Of a stretch of 64,000 nt of DNA, positions 21,312-32,747 are shown in pieces. The first letter of the stretch is position 1, and each line of letters starts with the position of its first letter. Source of the stretch: Prostheceraeus crozeri (Eukaryota > Platyhelminthes > Polycladida > Euryleptidae); assembly GCA_907163375.1 (NCBI GenBank), contig CAJQUW010009087.1:62001-126000 (forward strand), given 5' to 3'. Made by a program: the position numbers and the translations under genes. Under the pieces are notes generated by a model. It had not been told where the DNA came from. It searched no databases and was given only the letters and a program-made list of their open reading frames with translations.

Positions 21312-22612
21312 AAATCAATTCGTTGTAATTCATTTTGATAAAATCGGCCTCTGATATTTTCATCATCTAAATCTTTGATTTCGTAAGTAATCGGATAAGT
21401 TTGATTTATTTTGCAAATTTCAAATATTTCTTTAGTCCAATAGCCAACAAAGCCTTTTTCAAATTTATTCTTATATTTAAATATTCTAACTCTATCTCCA
21501 ATTTTAAATTTCGGCTTAAGTTTCTGCAAATTCGGATTACTCTCATTCAAATCATTATTCTCGAATATTTTTTTTCTTATCAAATCAGGGTCGTCAGAAG
21601 CATTCTTTGGAGTTTCTTCAATACCAGAATGAACTTTATTATTGTACTCTTCTACAACTCCAGGTAATATCTTCAACCATTTCTGATTTCTTTGCTCAGT
21701 AAATTTCTTGAATAATTTATTTTTTAACGTCCGATTGAATCTTTCTATCACTACAGCTTTTCCAACGTTTTCAGTTGAATAAACAGTTTCAAATAGTGGC
21801 TGAACGTTTCTGTTATAAAATTCCGACCCTTTATCAACAAACAATTTTTTTGGCTTTCTCTTACTTTCTTTAAAGATTTCTTCAAACGCATATTTAACTG
21901 ATAGACCACTTTTATTTTTTAAAGGCTTTACCCAAGCGTATCGTGTATATAAATCTATAACGGTCAATGCGTATTTGTAGTCCCTTTCATTCGGCATATG
22001 AATAAGATCAGCACTCCAAATATCATTTTTATTAAATAATTTTACTTTCAATAAATATTTAGGCCTTCTATATTCTTTATGAATTTCGAACGCGTAGGTT
22101 CGAGCGTTGCTCTCAGACAGCTTTGCTGTCGTTTCAGTGTTATGAGTTTTGTCTAAACCCTGACCGAATAATATTTTTGCTTGTAAAGCTTTCTTAACAA
22201 ACATTCTTTCAATTTTTTCTCTAAATGTAGGATTTTGAATATTATCTAATTCTTGAATCATCTTCTTATCAGCTGCATATCGAGAACTTAGATCATGATT
22301 TCGATAAGCTAAATCATGCCTGTAAGCTGCGGCATCTACTCTATTTATCGGTTCTTCACCTGGTTTCGGATTATTATTCTCATCTAGTCTTATATCTAAT
22401 CGAGTTCCTGGGCCGGTATATGAATGACCAGGAAGATGTTTTTCTTTTGAATATTTACTCCAAACAAATCCAGGAAAGTTTTCTAATGCTTTTTGTATGT
22501 CACCTCCAATATACTGACAATTTGAGTTTTTATTTTTGTTTAATAGATAATTTAATAAATCTAAATTAGCAATTTTTAATTTAATTAAATTTTCGGAATT
22601 TGTAGAATTCAT
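21308..22612 (-). CDS. PLA2-like domain fused to integrase, inner Polinton (434 aa)
   Basis: This is one uninterrupted frame. Residues about 45-125 contain YTGPGTRLDI and, after PINRVDAAAY, RHDLAY: the calcium-loop and catalytic HD motifs of the parvovirus VP1-type phospholipase A2. Residues about 190-350 are a retroviral-type integrase core: WSADLIHM (first D), LFVDKGSEFYN (second D), ERFNRTLKNKLFKKF (E). A C-terminal SH3/chromo-like tail (KIGDRVRIFKYKNKFEKGF) follows. In the family the integrase inserts the element and PLA2 serves membrane penetration by the virion. Finding both in one frame is unusual. It could be a true fusion or a read-through/spliced arrangement. Confidence 0.85.
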   Translation of the reverse strand: MNSTNSENLIKLKIANLDLLNYLLNKNKNSNCQYIGGDIQKALENFPGFVWSKYSKEKHLPGHSYTGPGTRLDIRLDENNNPKPGEEPINRVDAAAYRHDLAYRNHDLSSRYAADKKMIQELDNIQNPTFREKIERMFVKKALQAKILFGQGLDKTHNTETTAKLSESNARTYAFEIHKEYRRPKYLLKVKLFNKNDIWSADLIHMPNERDYKYALTVIDLYTRYAWVKPLKNKSGLSVKYAFEEIFKESKRKPKKLFVDKGSEFYNRNVQPLFETVYSTENVGKAVVIERFNRTLKNKLFKKFTEQRNQKWLKILPGVVEEYNNKVHSGIEETPKNASDDPDLIRKKIFENNDLNESNPNLQKLKPKFKIGDRVRIFKYKNKFEKGFVGYWTKEIFEICKINQTYPITYEIKDLDDENIRGRFYQNELQRIDF

Positions 22613-22664
22613 TTTAAAAGATAAAATAAATGTTTTACCTTATCATACTAGGACTTAGATATAT

Positions 22665-22997
22665 TCAAGAACCATCTTTAGTTTCCTTAATTTCAATTAA
22701 ATCATCAACATTGTGGAGAATATTTTTAAGAACTCGTTTTCCTTCATCAACTAATTTCAATTTACTAATAAAATTATCTACTATTCCGTCACCCCTAGCA
22801 ACTTTCTCTAACTCTCTATTATGTCGTTTTTGTTCTTCTAATGCTGCCTTCTCTGATTTATTTTTATTTACTGCTTGGACAATACCAGCTGTCCCACCTG
22901 CAACACTTCCTGCTGCTGCTATGCCACCTATTATTAGTGGAATTAATGGGAGAATTCCACCATTCTTTTCTTCTTGTAATTGAATATTCTCTATCAT
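22665..22997 (-). CDS. Membrane-active minor virion protein candidate, inner Polinton (110 aa)
   Basis: After a short charged start, residues about 14-42 are a glycine/alanine-rich hydrophobic segment (LPLIPLIIGGIAAAGSVAGG). A charged helical region follows (EEQKRHNRELEKVARGDG). This is the layout of small Polinton and adenovirus minor capsid proteins that perturb membranes, and it lies between integrase and capsid genes. The family assignment rests on layout, not on a named motif. Confidence 0.5.
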   Translation of the reverse strand: MIENIQLQEEKNGGILPLIPLIIGGIAAAGSVAGGTAGIVQAVNKNKSEKAALEEQKRHNRELEKVARGDGIVDNFISKLKLVDEGKRVLKNILHNVDDLIEIKETKDGS

Positions 22998-23245
22998 TGG
23001 TTTACTTATGTAATACTTTTTTTATTAATAGTAATAGTTTTAGGGGTATTTTTTTCAACAATATTACGTAATTTTAATTCAACAGTTTTATTATTATTAC
23101 TTTTCGCTTGCGACATTTTTAATAAAAAAATTTTAAGTTACGAAAAATTTAATCTATTCTAGTTATGAAAAAATTTCAAGTTACCAAAAAATTTTAATCT
23201 ATTCTAGTTATGAAAAAAAATAATTAATCGACGAAGTCTTGGGCT

Positions 23246-24580
23246 TTAACCGATCCTAGCCATCTTTCCATTAAGAATTTCAATAGAATATTTTACATCT
23301 TCTAGCAATAAACCATAAGCCATCAATGAAGTTGTGGAATATTTCTTTTCAATATTAATTGTTACATCACAACCAGTCTTGATAATATCTTCAGATTGTG
23401 AACTTAAATCGAAACAGAAAACAGGATATAAATGCCTCCAATCTCCAGGAGTTAATTGTGGTTCAACTCCAAATTCTATACAAAGATTTCGATAAGAATC
23501 ATATCCTTCCATAAATTGATTATTGGTATCATCGAATCTTAATGGATCAATTGGATATCGGGTTTGATTTAATGAAACTTGTAAACTTCGAATTGTATTA
23601 ATATGGAAGAGATTATTGTTCTAATCAAAACTTGGAGAATTATTTCTTTGAAAAGTTAGTAATAAATATCTTGGTGTATTCGCAGTTCTAGTAAAATGCC
23701 AGTTAAATCTTTGTTCGGAAAAAGTTACTGAACTAGCAGTACGCTTTAGAAAATTTACTGGAATTGGTTTGTTAGTATTTAATCTTTTTGCAATAGCTGT
23801 TTCAATCTCTAAACTAGGAGTAATATGCTTAATCCACCATTCAAGTCTATCAATTTTTAAATATGCTTTTTTTCCAGTCTTACCAAAAAAGATTAATTCA
23901 TTATTTGCTGTACGATGAATTATTAATTTAAATTTTAATTGATATGATATTTTATCATAATCTAAATATCCGAATAATGGAGACAATGACCAATTTACTG
24001 TTTGCTTACTTTTCTTGTTAAACTCACGTCTTTCTTTATATGCATCATTATTTGTTTTATTTAAATGTTTTGCAATATTTTCTACATCTTTCGCAATTCC
24101 TGCTGAATCTGTTCCAGCGTGAGTTAAATCATCAACAATTATACCATCATTAGTATCAGGAAACCAACCTTCGATTTCATACTTTTTATTATTTTCACCA
24201 ATTGTTACAAATCTAAGCATTGTATCAATTACACCTGGAGAATCACTTATTGTTTCTATATTTTGAGTTGCAACATCTAAACGCATTTGTGTAAATAATC
24301 TTGGAAAGAAATTATTCTCTAATGCAATATTATCGGTATCTGGTGATGGTGTTGTAAAATTAGCATCACTATATAAAGAATATTCACAGTGTAAAAATGA
24401 TTCAGGTAAATATATATAACTCTGCTGATTATCAACTTCAAAAATTAAATCACCTCCGGTATTTACTCGACTGGAAGATCCGGGATTCATAGCAATTCTT
24501 ATATAGTCATTCTTTTTTTGATTATAACTGACGAACGGAGGATCGTCAAATCTAAATTTATTTTCGATAAGCGAAGACAT
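23246..24580 (-). pseudogene. Major capsid protein, double jelly-roll type, inner Polinton
   Basis: The larger open part (about 320 codons from 24580) starts MSSLIENKFRFDDPPF. It has GGDLIFEVDNQQSYIYLPES and EIEGWFPDTNDGI, and later LFGYLDYDKISYQLKFKLII and WWIKHITPSLEIE, a pattern seen in Polinton major capsid proteins with two jelly-roll folds. The C-terminal part continues to 23246. Its neighbours are putative virion proteins on the same strand. In the family it forms the hexameric capsomers. Broken, but most of the length is visible. Confidence 0.7.
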
Positions 24581-24599
24581 TTTTATAAAAAATAATTTG

Positions 24600-24725
24600 A
24601 CTTTCTGTTTTTTCTCAGACGGAAAAAATTTTTACTAAAAAAATTTTACTAAAATAATTTTACTAAAAAAATTTTGCTAAAACAATTTTACTAAAAAAAT
24701 TTTACTAAAAAAATTTTACTAAAAC
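24600..24725. repeat. Simple TTTTACTAAAAAAAT repeats
   Basis: Repeated units of about 15 bp (ATTTTACTAAAAAA and variants) fill the gap between capsid and the next gene. It is low-complexity AT-rich spacer, also seen near 26300-26390 with TTTTTTCTAATAAAA. Confidence 0.6.
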
Positions 24726-24731
24726 ATAATT

Positions 24732-25268
24732 TTAGAATTTTGCTAGACCAGCTCCGCTATTAATACCATTACCTCTTATTTCTTCAATTGAACGTTTTAT
24801 GGCTACGCCTGATTTCTTCTTATGTTTACTATCAGACGGAGCTCCGCTCCTCAAGGTTTCCCAAACAGCTATGTTAGCAATTTTATTTTTTGTTTCCTCT
24901 GAAAGTTTTTTTAAATTTTTTAGTTCTTCAGAATCTTTCCTAAGTTTATGAATAGCTTCTAGTTGTTTTAATTCGTTTTGAGACTTAACAGCATTTGATA
25001 TTGCACTAGCTGTACTACCTATAGCAGCTGTTCCTTTTGCAGCAGATGTAATCAAATCTTTATTATTTTTAATTAAGTAAACGATACTTCCAATACCAGA
25101 AAAGATGGCAGCCCCTTCTTTTTGGACGGCACCTGCGGTGCCTAGGAACTTTTGTGTTCCGATTGTTTCTACACTGTCATAATGGTAAACAGATTTCATA
25201 GATGGTTCATGAGAAATTTTTTGATTTGAAGCAAAATGTTTAAGATTGTGTTTATAAATTATAGGCAT
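24732..25268 (-). CDS. Unknown virion-type protein with glycine-rich helix, inner Polinton (178 aa)
   Basis: The frame opens MPIIYKHNLKHFASNQK. Residues about 55-100 are small-residue rich (SAAKGTAAIGSTASAISNAV), followed by a coiled-coil-like charged stretch (LEAIHKLRKDSEELKNLKKL). It ends EEIRGNGINSGAGLAKF. The layout resembles minor capsid or core proteins matured by the adenain-like protease. Two GC-rich micro-palindromes (24838-24850 and 25128-25142) lie inside the frame and are translated. No named family. Confidence 0.45.
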   Translation of the reverse strand: MPIIYKHNLKHFASNQKISHEPSMKSVYHYDSVETIGTQKFLGTAGAVQKEGAAIFSGIGSIVYLIKNNKDLITSAAKGTAAIGSTASAISNAVKSQNELKQLEAIHKLRKDSEELKNLKKLSEETKNKIANIAVWETLRSGAPSDSKHKKKSGVAIKRSIEEIRGNGINSGAGLAKF

Positions 25269-25403
25269 TTTTTAGGATTAAATTTGACTTTTGGGAAAAA
25301 ATATTTACGATCGGCTAAAGCCTCTAGGAGCTTCGCTCCGATTGGTTAGTAACCTGAGGACCTTTGGTCCGATCGGCTAAAGCCTCGAGGACCTTTGGTC
25401 CGT

Positions 25404-26081
25404 TTAAGATTTACGTTTGTGAATGGACAACAACTTCGAGATAACTTTATTAATTGACTGTTGCACTTTATCTATTGCGTCAAGCAGCGTGTGATGTACT
25501 TTAATTTCTTTTCTATTAGCTTGCATTTTCTGCTGATTAATCTTCAATGCCGTTTTAAGTGCATTTAACTTAATTTTAAGAACATCTAATTGTCTTTTAA
25601 CAGCATCTAACTGTTCTTTATTTTCTTTAGAGTTTTCTTGTAAATTGTTCTTTAATTCATTTTCTAAATTGATTTTAAGAGTTTTCATTTTATCAATTCT
25701 TTGATTAAGCGAGTTTACTTCATTTATTATTCTATTCATCTTTTTCATTTGTTGAGTAATTTTAGAGCTTAATTCACCAACACTTTTTTGGAATGTAGTT
25801 TGTAACTGCTTTAAATTTTTTTTAATTCTTTCAGGAAGTTTTTCTATTCCATCTTCTAATTGTTCTTCTAACATTTTGATCTGATGTTTATTTTTAATGA
25901 CTGCAGATTTTAAATTTATAGAAAGTAATATTAAAATTTTTGATTGTACTGAAATCTTTTTAAAAAGTTTTGCTATATCTGCTTCTAGCTCTCTATCCTT
26001 TTTATCAAGTTTTAATAATTTTTCGTTTAATGATCTGTCATTAAGTTTAAGCAACTTTAATTCATTCATCAGTGGAACCAA
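25404..26081 (-). CDS. Long coiled-coil protein, probable fibre/spike shaft, inner Polinton
   Basis: The 225 codons are almost entirely heptad-type helix (LNEKLLKLDKKDRELEADIA, IKKNLKQLQTTFQKSVGEL, VNSLNQRIDKMKTLKINLE). The segment just upstream on the same strand (26081-26291) begins MMLPNVGGGAYIPNN. It also encodes KTGDVLSGPLHL and LTNKQYVDTQI, like the repeats of phage tail fibres. A trimeric fibre with a coiled-coil shaft is therefore plausible. The upstream part is mentioned as context only. Confidence 0.5.
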   Translation of the reverse strand: MVPLMNELKLLKLNDRSLNEKLLKLDKKDRELEADIAKLFKKISVQSKILILLSINLKSAVIKNKHQIKMLEEQLEDGIEKLPERIKKNLKQLQTTFQKSVGELSSKITQQMKKMNRIINEVNSLNQRIDKMKTLKINLENELKNNLQENSKENKEQLDAVKRQLDVLKIKLNALKTALKINQQKMQANRKEIKVHHTLLDAIDKVQQSINKVISKLLSIHKRKS

Positions 26082-26393
26082 AACATCGTTTATATATTTT
26101 TCTTTTAAGTCATTGATTTGTGTATCAACATATTGTTTATTTGTTAACTCTGTATTTTGTTACGGAAGAATAGAAAGATGCAATGGACCAGATAAAACGT
26201 CTCCAGTTTTTATGATATACTTTTCTATCTCTATTTCTAATTCACGATTATTCGGGATATATGCGCCTCCACCAACATTTGGTAACATCATTTTTAAAAC
26301 AATAAAAAAGTAAAATTTTTTCTAATAAAATAAACAAAAATAAAATTTTTTCTAATAAAAAAAAATAAATTTTTTTCTAATAAAAATAAAAAA

Positions 26394-27712
26394 ATGGAAA
26401 AACTAAATTTAAAAAAATTATATTCGTCCGCATCATCCTGTTCTTCTTATTCGACGAGATCAACGGGATTTGAAAATAAATGTTTTGATAATAATAATAA
26501 TAATAATAATCCATGTATAAATGTAAATCTTTTGTTTGAATTACAAGCCGAAATATTTAGAGAACAAACAAAAGGTTTACCTTCTATAGAAACTAACTAT
26601 TGTTTATTTCCAGGAGACCCGTTTATAAAATTTATGGAGATTGTAAGCGAATATAATGATGTAGCTTATGTTGAATTAAATAAAGAAAACATGGTTATAA
26701 TAGGTCATAATAACGTTTATGGTTTTATTAGAGCAGTGTTACCAATTAGTAATACTGAATGGATAGAAAATAAAATTATTAATTATATCAATATTAAAGA
26801 ATTAGTTAAAAAATTAAAATCGTTTTCAAAGGAAAAATTAGATTATTTGTTGACGATCAAAATCAATATAACATTCACATAGAGAGTAAAAAACATAATG
26901 AAGAATTATTATGTCAAGTATATTATAGAAATACAATTTATAAACAAGAAACATTAGAAATGCCGCAAAGATATGATGATGATACATATATAGGATTGTA
27001 TTCCAATTTCAATATTAATTTATGAAAATCTTACATAAATGGTTTAGCTCAACAAGAGAAAATTTATATGTGGACAACACCTTATACTATTAACAATGTC
27101 CATAATCATAATAAACGAACCGAAGGTTCTAGGGCTTTGCCCGATCTTAAACAATCTTATGATAATAATGATAATAATATAGATGATGATAATATAGATG
27201 ATGATTCTGAAACATCTGAAAATGGTGTAAATGGTAAAAAAGATTATAAAAATATTAGTAATTATCAAAATTTATCTAAATTTCATTTTCTTACAATTGA
27301 AAATAATAATGATGGAATAGTTGAAGATACTGTTAGACAACTATGTGTCGGGTCTACAAAATTTTAATTAGGATTTACATCTAATCAATTTAAAATTTTA
27401 TCATCTTTAATAAAAACTAAAAGTGATTCAGATTATGGTGGTGTTATTAAATTTTCCAAAAGAGATCAAAGACCAATAGTTTTCTCTATTATATTATTAT
27501 CAAATAAAAAATGTAATTTAGAGTTAGATATTCCAATAAGAGAATGGTATCCTATCAGGGAATGGCATCCAATACCAAAAAGTGTATTTTATGATGATGA
27601 AGAAACAATTTATGATGATGATGAGGAATCAATTGATGATGATGAAGAATCAATAGTTAGTGAAAATAAATTTAAATTATCTTTTGATAAAACATTATAT
27701 GATGAAACTTAA
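26394..27712 (+). pseudogene. Unknown plus-strand gene region of the inner Polinton, possibly clamp-like
   Basis: From the ATG at 26394 the first 162 codons carry a serine/asparagine-rich start. They continue with GDPFIKFMEIVSEYNDVAYVELN, VYGFIRAVLP and NIKELVKKLKSF, reminiscent of the first domain of PCNA-type sliding clamps. Later blocks up to 27712 have acidic linkers (IDDDNIDDDSET) and FTSNQFKILSSLIK, followed by IPIREWYP-type repeats. The likeness to a clamp is weak and by eye only. It faces PolB, which lies downstream on the other strand. The region is broken. Confidence 0.3.
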
Positions 27713-27852
27713 TATGATAAAACTTAATGGAAAATACCAAAATATTCGATAAATATATTTTCATATGTAATAAAATTTTTAGATGTAATAAGTTTTTAGA
27801 TGTAATAAATTTTTTAGATGTTATAAAATTTTTAGATGTAATAAAAAAATTA

Positions 27853-30800
27853 TTATTCCCACGTGTCATCATCATCACTTAAATTACTCTCACAGATGAT
27901 TGTTTGAAATATTTCAGCTTGAATATCTTCTCCGTTATAAGGTAACATTATTTCATTTTCATCAGGTGCTTGACGTTTAAGAATATTTATTTGACCAGAA
28001 AATTTTTTTTCTTCAGTATTATTATTTTTATCAGGAATACTAATTCCAGTTTCTAAAGATCTTTTCCATGGTTTATTAACTGTAGTCGATAATGTTTTCC
28101 CCGAATATAATTTTAGAAAATCTTCTACTTTTACTTTGTTTTGTGAATAACCTTTGAATGTTTTCTTTTCACTAAGTCTCCCTTGTTCATCTACAGTAAT
28201 ACAGTATTTTATTTTAGGAGCAATAAACATTGCAAAAATAATTCCACCATTTCCATAATCATTTTTTCCTTGACACAATTCTCCTCCAACATATCCAGCA
28301 GCGTCTAATTTATTAAAGAGCTCATTGGAAATATATATTGAATCAGTATCTGTATAATGAATGTATTTTTCGTTGAAACCATTAATTTCTAAAATAAAGT
28401 TATTCATGATTCTTCTAGAGTGAGAAAGAATAAAAGAACCTAAGTGTGATGGCATGAATGACGTCTTCCCATCTTTTACAATATTAGTTTTGAGAAATTC
28501 ATCATCTTCCATTTCTACTTTCGCTAAATATTGTTCATCATTTAATTTTTCATAATCTTTTACTTCTTGAGTGAAATTTTTTCTCAATGTATTCTCATTC
28601 CATAAATGATATTTAGTGGTTATATCTTTTTGCACAGTTTTGCCATATAGCGAATTCATCAATAATTTAATTAACTCATCACCTACAGTATTTCCTTCTG
28701 TTTTATATCTTTTTCTCAAATTAAAAAGTTTTTCAATATAATTTCGAAATGGTGAAACTTGATAATTTTTTCATAAATTATACCATCAGTAATATGTAAG
28801 ATTTTTCCCCCACATCTAACAATTTCTTGTATGTCTACAGAAGTTAATACATCATAACATATACCATTTCTAAACCTGATTACTTTTACATGAGAATTAT
28901 TATTTTGATTTTTAACTTTATCTTTTATAGGAACTGGTTGGAAAAACATATCATTCGGATATTGAAACACAACAGAGAATATTCCAGTTTTAGGTCTAAA
29001 TGTTTGTGTATTAAATTTATATACTATTTCCCGCTCTTCTTCTTGACGAAATTTTCTAGCTGATTCAGCTTTAGGGTATTCTGAATTTTCATCATACATA
29101 GCTGATGGATATAAAGATGTTGCATCAAAAGCCATTAGAAATTCATTTTTTTGTTCAAGTAGTTGATTTGAAATTTTCTTACAAATTTCAGTTTTATCTC
29201 CTAAATCTCGATACTGTTTCATTAAATCTATTAAATTACTTCCAGGGGACAAAGCCCCACCAGCGTAGCGACCAAGGGACAAAGTCCCCCCAGCGCAGCG
29301 ACAGGTAAATACTGTTTTAATATTGGTAACAAGATGTTACAAAATGGCGATATGTATTTTCTTATATTTGCTGAAACTCTTCCACCTTTAACAGATTTTC
29401 TAATATAATTTCTAGCCCATAAATCTATATGAGAATGAGTATTTATATTGTCATTTTGTACGCTTTTCGTCCAACCGTTAAATGTTAAAGCAGAGGATGT
29501 TAAATTAGTAGTTATATCTTCACCAACTAAATCTCGCATAACATTATTATATTTGTAGATACAAAAAGCTAAAGAAAGAATATCGTTAACTAAATATGGT
29601 CTCCATTCATTTTCTTTTTCTTTATAATTTTCATGTATTATGTCTCCAATTTCATAATTTAATTTACACACATTCGTAGGAATTTTAAAATTCTCATACC
29701 ATTTAGAAAGACTTGTTTTTACATGTTGATAACTACATTTCATTATAATAGTTTGAAATTCTAATTTACCTGACGGTGAATCTTTTTTCATATTGTTTTT
29801 AAATCTAAAAGATTTTTGAATATATCTACTAACACATTCAGTTGTATAAGGATTTTGTAATGAAGCAGTCAATATTCCTCTTGAAGTTTTAAGAGGCGGT
29901 TTAGATAATTTAAAATTAGCTTTTATCGGAAAATAGGAATCAAAACCTGATGAATTGTGAGCTATTAAAGTTACTCTAGAATAATTAAATTTTCCAAGAG
30001 TTTTAAAAAATTGATGGATCGGACATACGTCCTTTGGGTTTCCCCCGATCGAACATTCATCATCCTCAGTTCTCGTAAATATTTTCACACAATTTTGAAG
30101 TTTATTAAATTCTAATTCAGTTAAATTATTATACTCATTAATTTGTTTTTTAAGTTTTTTAATTTCATCTTCATCTTCTGATCGTTTAATTTTAATCATA
30201 TCACTAAACAAACGTGTTTCTAATTCTTTCAATCTTTGTTTCGGTAAACAACATATAAATTTACTAAAATTAATAGCTCCTACAGCGTAAGGAATAGGAT
30301 GAGCTGTTGAACAGCTAGGATCAGGAAAAGTTTCGAGATCCCAAATATATGTTGAACCATGGTCAATTTTTTTCTTTGTTATGATTTTATATGGACGCGT
30401 TGTTAGATTTTCATCAGTAACTGTTTTATATATGGGTTTGAAATTATTTTCAATTTCTCTAATAGCTTTTAATTTATGAGATTTATTAATTAAACAATAG
30501 TGACCAATTGTTGAACCTGCGTGAAAATAATTGTAATAAACATAATTATGAAACGTTTCAATTCCTCTAGGATTTAAATGACGATTGGCAGGACTATAAT
30601 ATTGAACGCATTCTCCAAAATATTTATTGAATTGAGAAAATTTGCAGTTTGACATTACTCCTGTTCTAGATGTGGCTTTCTCTTTATATAAAAAATTATT
30701 AAACATTTCTTTCATCATTTCTCCTTGTTCTTCATTAAAACCTCGTAAAACATTATAACATTTAATAAAACAAAAATCTTCAGAAGGAATATAACAATAT

Positions 30801-31387
30801 TCACCGAAATATTCTTTGATTCTATATTTCATATTAATCCCTGCCCCTCTATGCGATCTTTGTACTAACTTCATTCCAAAATCTTCATATTTAATATTAC
30901 CTGTAAAAATCCATTCGTTAGCATCGGATTTCTCATCCAGATTCGAAAACCATGTTTCAAATGATTTTTTATTATAGAAGGTTACGTAAAAATTTTGAAT
31001 TATATTTTCCTGATCTTTAACAACTTTTCCAAGTAAATTAATAATTTTACCATTTGCTAAAAGTTTCCGCATATCATTTACTACATTAATAAAAGATACA
31101 TTTTCATATTTAATTTCATTTGGATTAAATAAATTACATAAATCATCACCAAGCTCATCCTTAATTCTATCATCAAAAAAGATATCACTAATAGGAGTTT
31201 CTAATATTTCTTTTGTTCCACGTTTCTGTTTTTTAGTATTACGTCTAATACTACGCCTAGTACGTTTCTGTTTTTTAATACGTTTACTACGTTTACTATG
31301 TTTAATTTGCGCATCAAACTCAGCAGTTTGTTTCTTGATTAATTCATCAATCCTAGACGTTTGTCCGAGAGACATTTCACGATTCAT
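27853..31387 (-). pseudogene. Protein-primed family B DNA polymerase of the inner Polinton (fossil)
   Basis: The N-terminus is very basic (KHSKRSKRIKKQKRTRRS). Exonuclease motif I is seen as WDLETFPDP, Exo II in IAHNSSGFDSYF and Exo III in YLVNDILSLAF. Polymerase motif A is FDATSLYPSAMYD, motif B LLMNSLYGKTVQ and motif C YTDTDSIYIS. Length and order fit a Polinton replicase. It differs strongly from the outer element's PolB, for example in lacking the zinc-finger start. The gene is broken but nearly full length. Confidence 0.9.
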
Positions 31388-31435
31388 ATTTTTTAAAAGA
31401 AAAAATGAATTTTTACATAGAACCTCGGTTCCGTT

Positions 31436-31770
31436 TTTACATATACACAGGAATATGTAATTGATGTAATGTTTCTAATTCATGTGTTGTTAAATGTTCT
31501 TTCTCAACCAACCACCATAAATTATTATACGCCAAAAATACTCGGAAACTTCTTAAACAAAGTGGAAAGTCTTTTGTTTTAACAAACGGTTTAATACCAT
31601 GTTTTGTTTTATAATCTGTAACGAGCGCTACGTATTTATGATGATAATAAAATCTAACTTCTTTCTTCGAATTTACAGGATTTGTAGGATGACGTAATCT
31701 TTTAAAACTGGTACATGCTCTATCTTGTAAGCATTCAACATATATTTTTTTATTTTTATTAACAAAAAAT
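31436..31770 (-). other. Open frame of about 105 codons, unknown
   Basis: A minus-strand open frame between ATPase and PolB reads CLQDRACTSFKRLRHPTNP, then FYYHHKYVALVTDYKTKHGI, FRVFLAYNNLWWLVEKEHL and ends HIPVYM. Aromatic- and basic-rich. No family is recognised. Confidence 0.35.
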
Positions 31771-31834
31771 TTCTAAGAAAAAATTATTCGGTCACTCCGT
31801 TCGATCACTCCGCGAAAATATTTTCTATCGACTT

Positions 31835-32602
31835 TCAGTCAGAGAACAATTGTTCGATAACTCTATCATGAATTTTTTTATCAATATTAATTGTGATAAA
31901 TCCATAATCTTTTGACCAAGCATTGTTACACGATTGTTTAAATTCATCTTTATTTCTTACACATAAATCTCTTAACAAATCACTTAAGTTTCTTGCATTT
32001 ATTTCAAATAGTATAAATATATTTGCATTCTTTCTAATAACACTTCCGTCTAATGAATACATACTTTGTGTTAAATAAAAAACACTACAGTTATTATGTC
32101 TACCTCTTGTGAAATAATTTCTCTGAACTGACTGATTTCTATCATTAACACAATCATCAAAAATTACACAATGTTTCATTGTTTTATCTAGTTTACTAGG
32201 ATCTTGCATATTACCACTATCATCTATTAATTGTATCTTTATATGCTTATTTTTATTGGTTTCAACTAACTGATTATTTTTTGCTGCTTCTTCACACCAC
32301 GAACTTATTTCTTCTTCATCTTCAGATTTTTCATATTCTTTGAATAATGAAGCAATTGTTGTTTTTTTAAGATTATTTTCAAATCCATATTTTAAAAATT
32401 GATAGACGGGTTGTTCTGCCGTTGTTGTATAAATTATAAGATTGTTATAATCCAAAACATTTGGAGTCGTTAAAATTTTAAATAATAGATATGTTTTTCC
32501 ACAACCTGATCTTCCACAAATAACTGACAAAACTTTATTAGATAAATTTGGATAATGATTAAATTTAAGTTTTTTTTTATTTAATGGTAGTACTTCACTC
32601 AT
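31835..32602 (-). CDS. FtsK/HerA-type (A32-like) packaging ATPase, inner Polinton (255 aa)
   Basis: Walker A is CGRSGCGKTYLL (about residues 29-40) and Walker B is HCVIFDDCVND (about 145-155). FYLTQSMYSLDGSVIRKNAN follows, typical of the genome-packaging ATPases of Polintons and related DNA viruses. The protein would pump the linear genome into the capsid. Length and motif spacing are normal and the frame looks whole. It lies between the penton-like gene and PolB on the same strand. Confidence 0.85.
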   Translation of the reverse strand: MSEVLPLNKKKLKFNHYPNLSNKVLSVICGRSGCGKTYLLFKILTTPNVLDYNNLIIYTTTAEQPVYQFLKYGFENNLKKTTIASLFKEYEKSEDEEEISSWCEEAAKNNQLVETNKNKHIKIQLIDDSGNMQDPSKLDKTMKHCVIFDDCVNDRNQSVQRNYFTRGRHNNCSVFYLTQSMYSLDGSVIRKNANIFILFEINARNLSDLLRDLCVRNKDEFKQSCNNAWSKDYGFITINIDKKIHDRVIEQLFSD

Positions 32603-32747
32603 TTTTTCATAAGAAAATTTTATTTTTATTTTATTTTTATTTTTTGTTTTTAAAGAAGAAGAAAATTAAACTTCTCTGGCTTCGCGTAGGAGTTTATACC
32701 TCCCGAACCAAAAGATCTATCATAATCTCTTCACCTCCAAAATTTAT

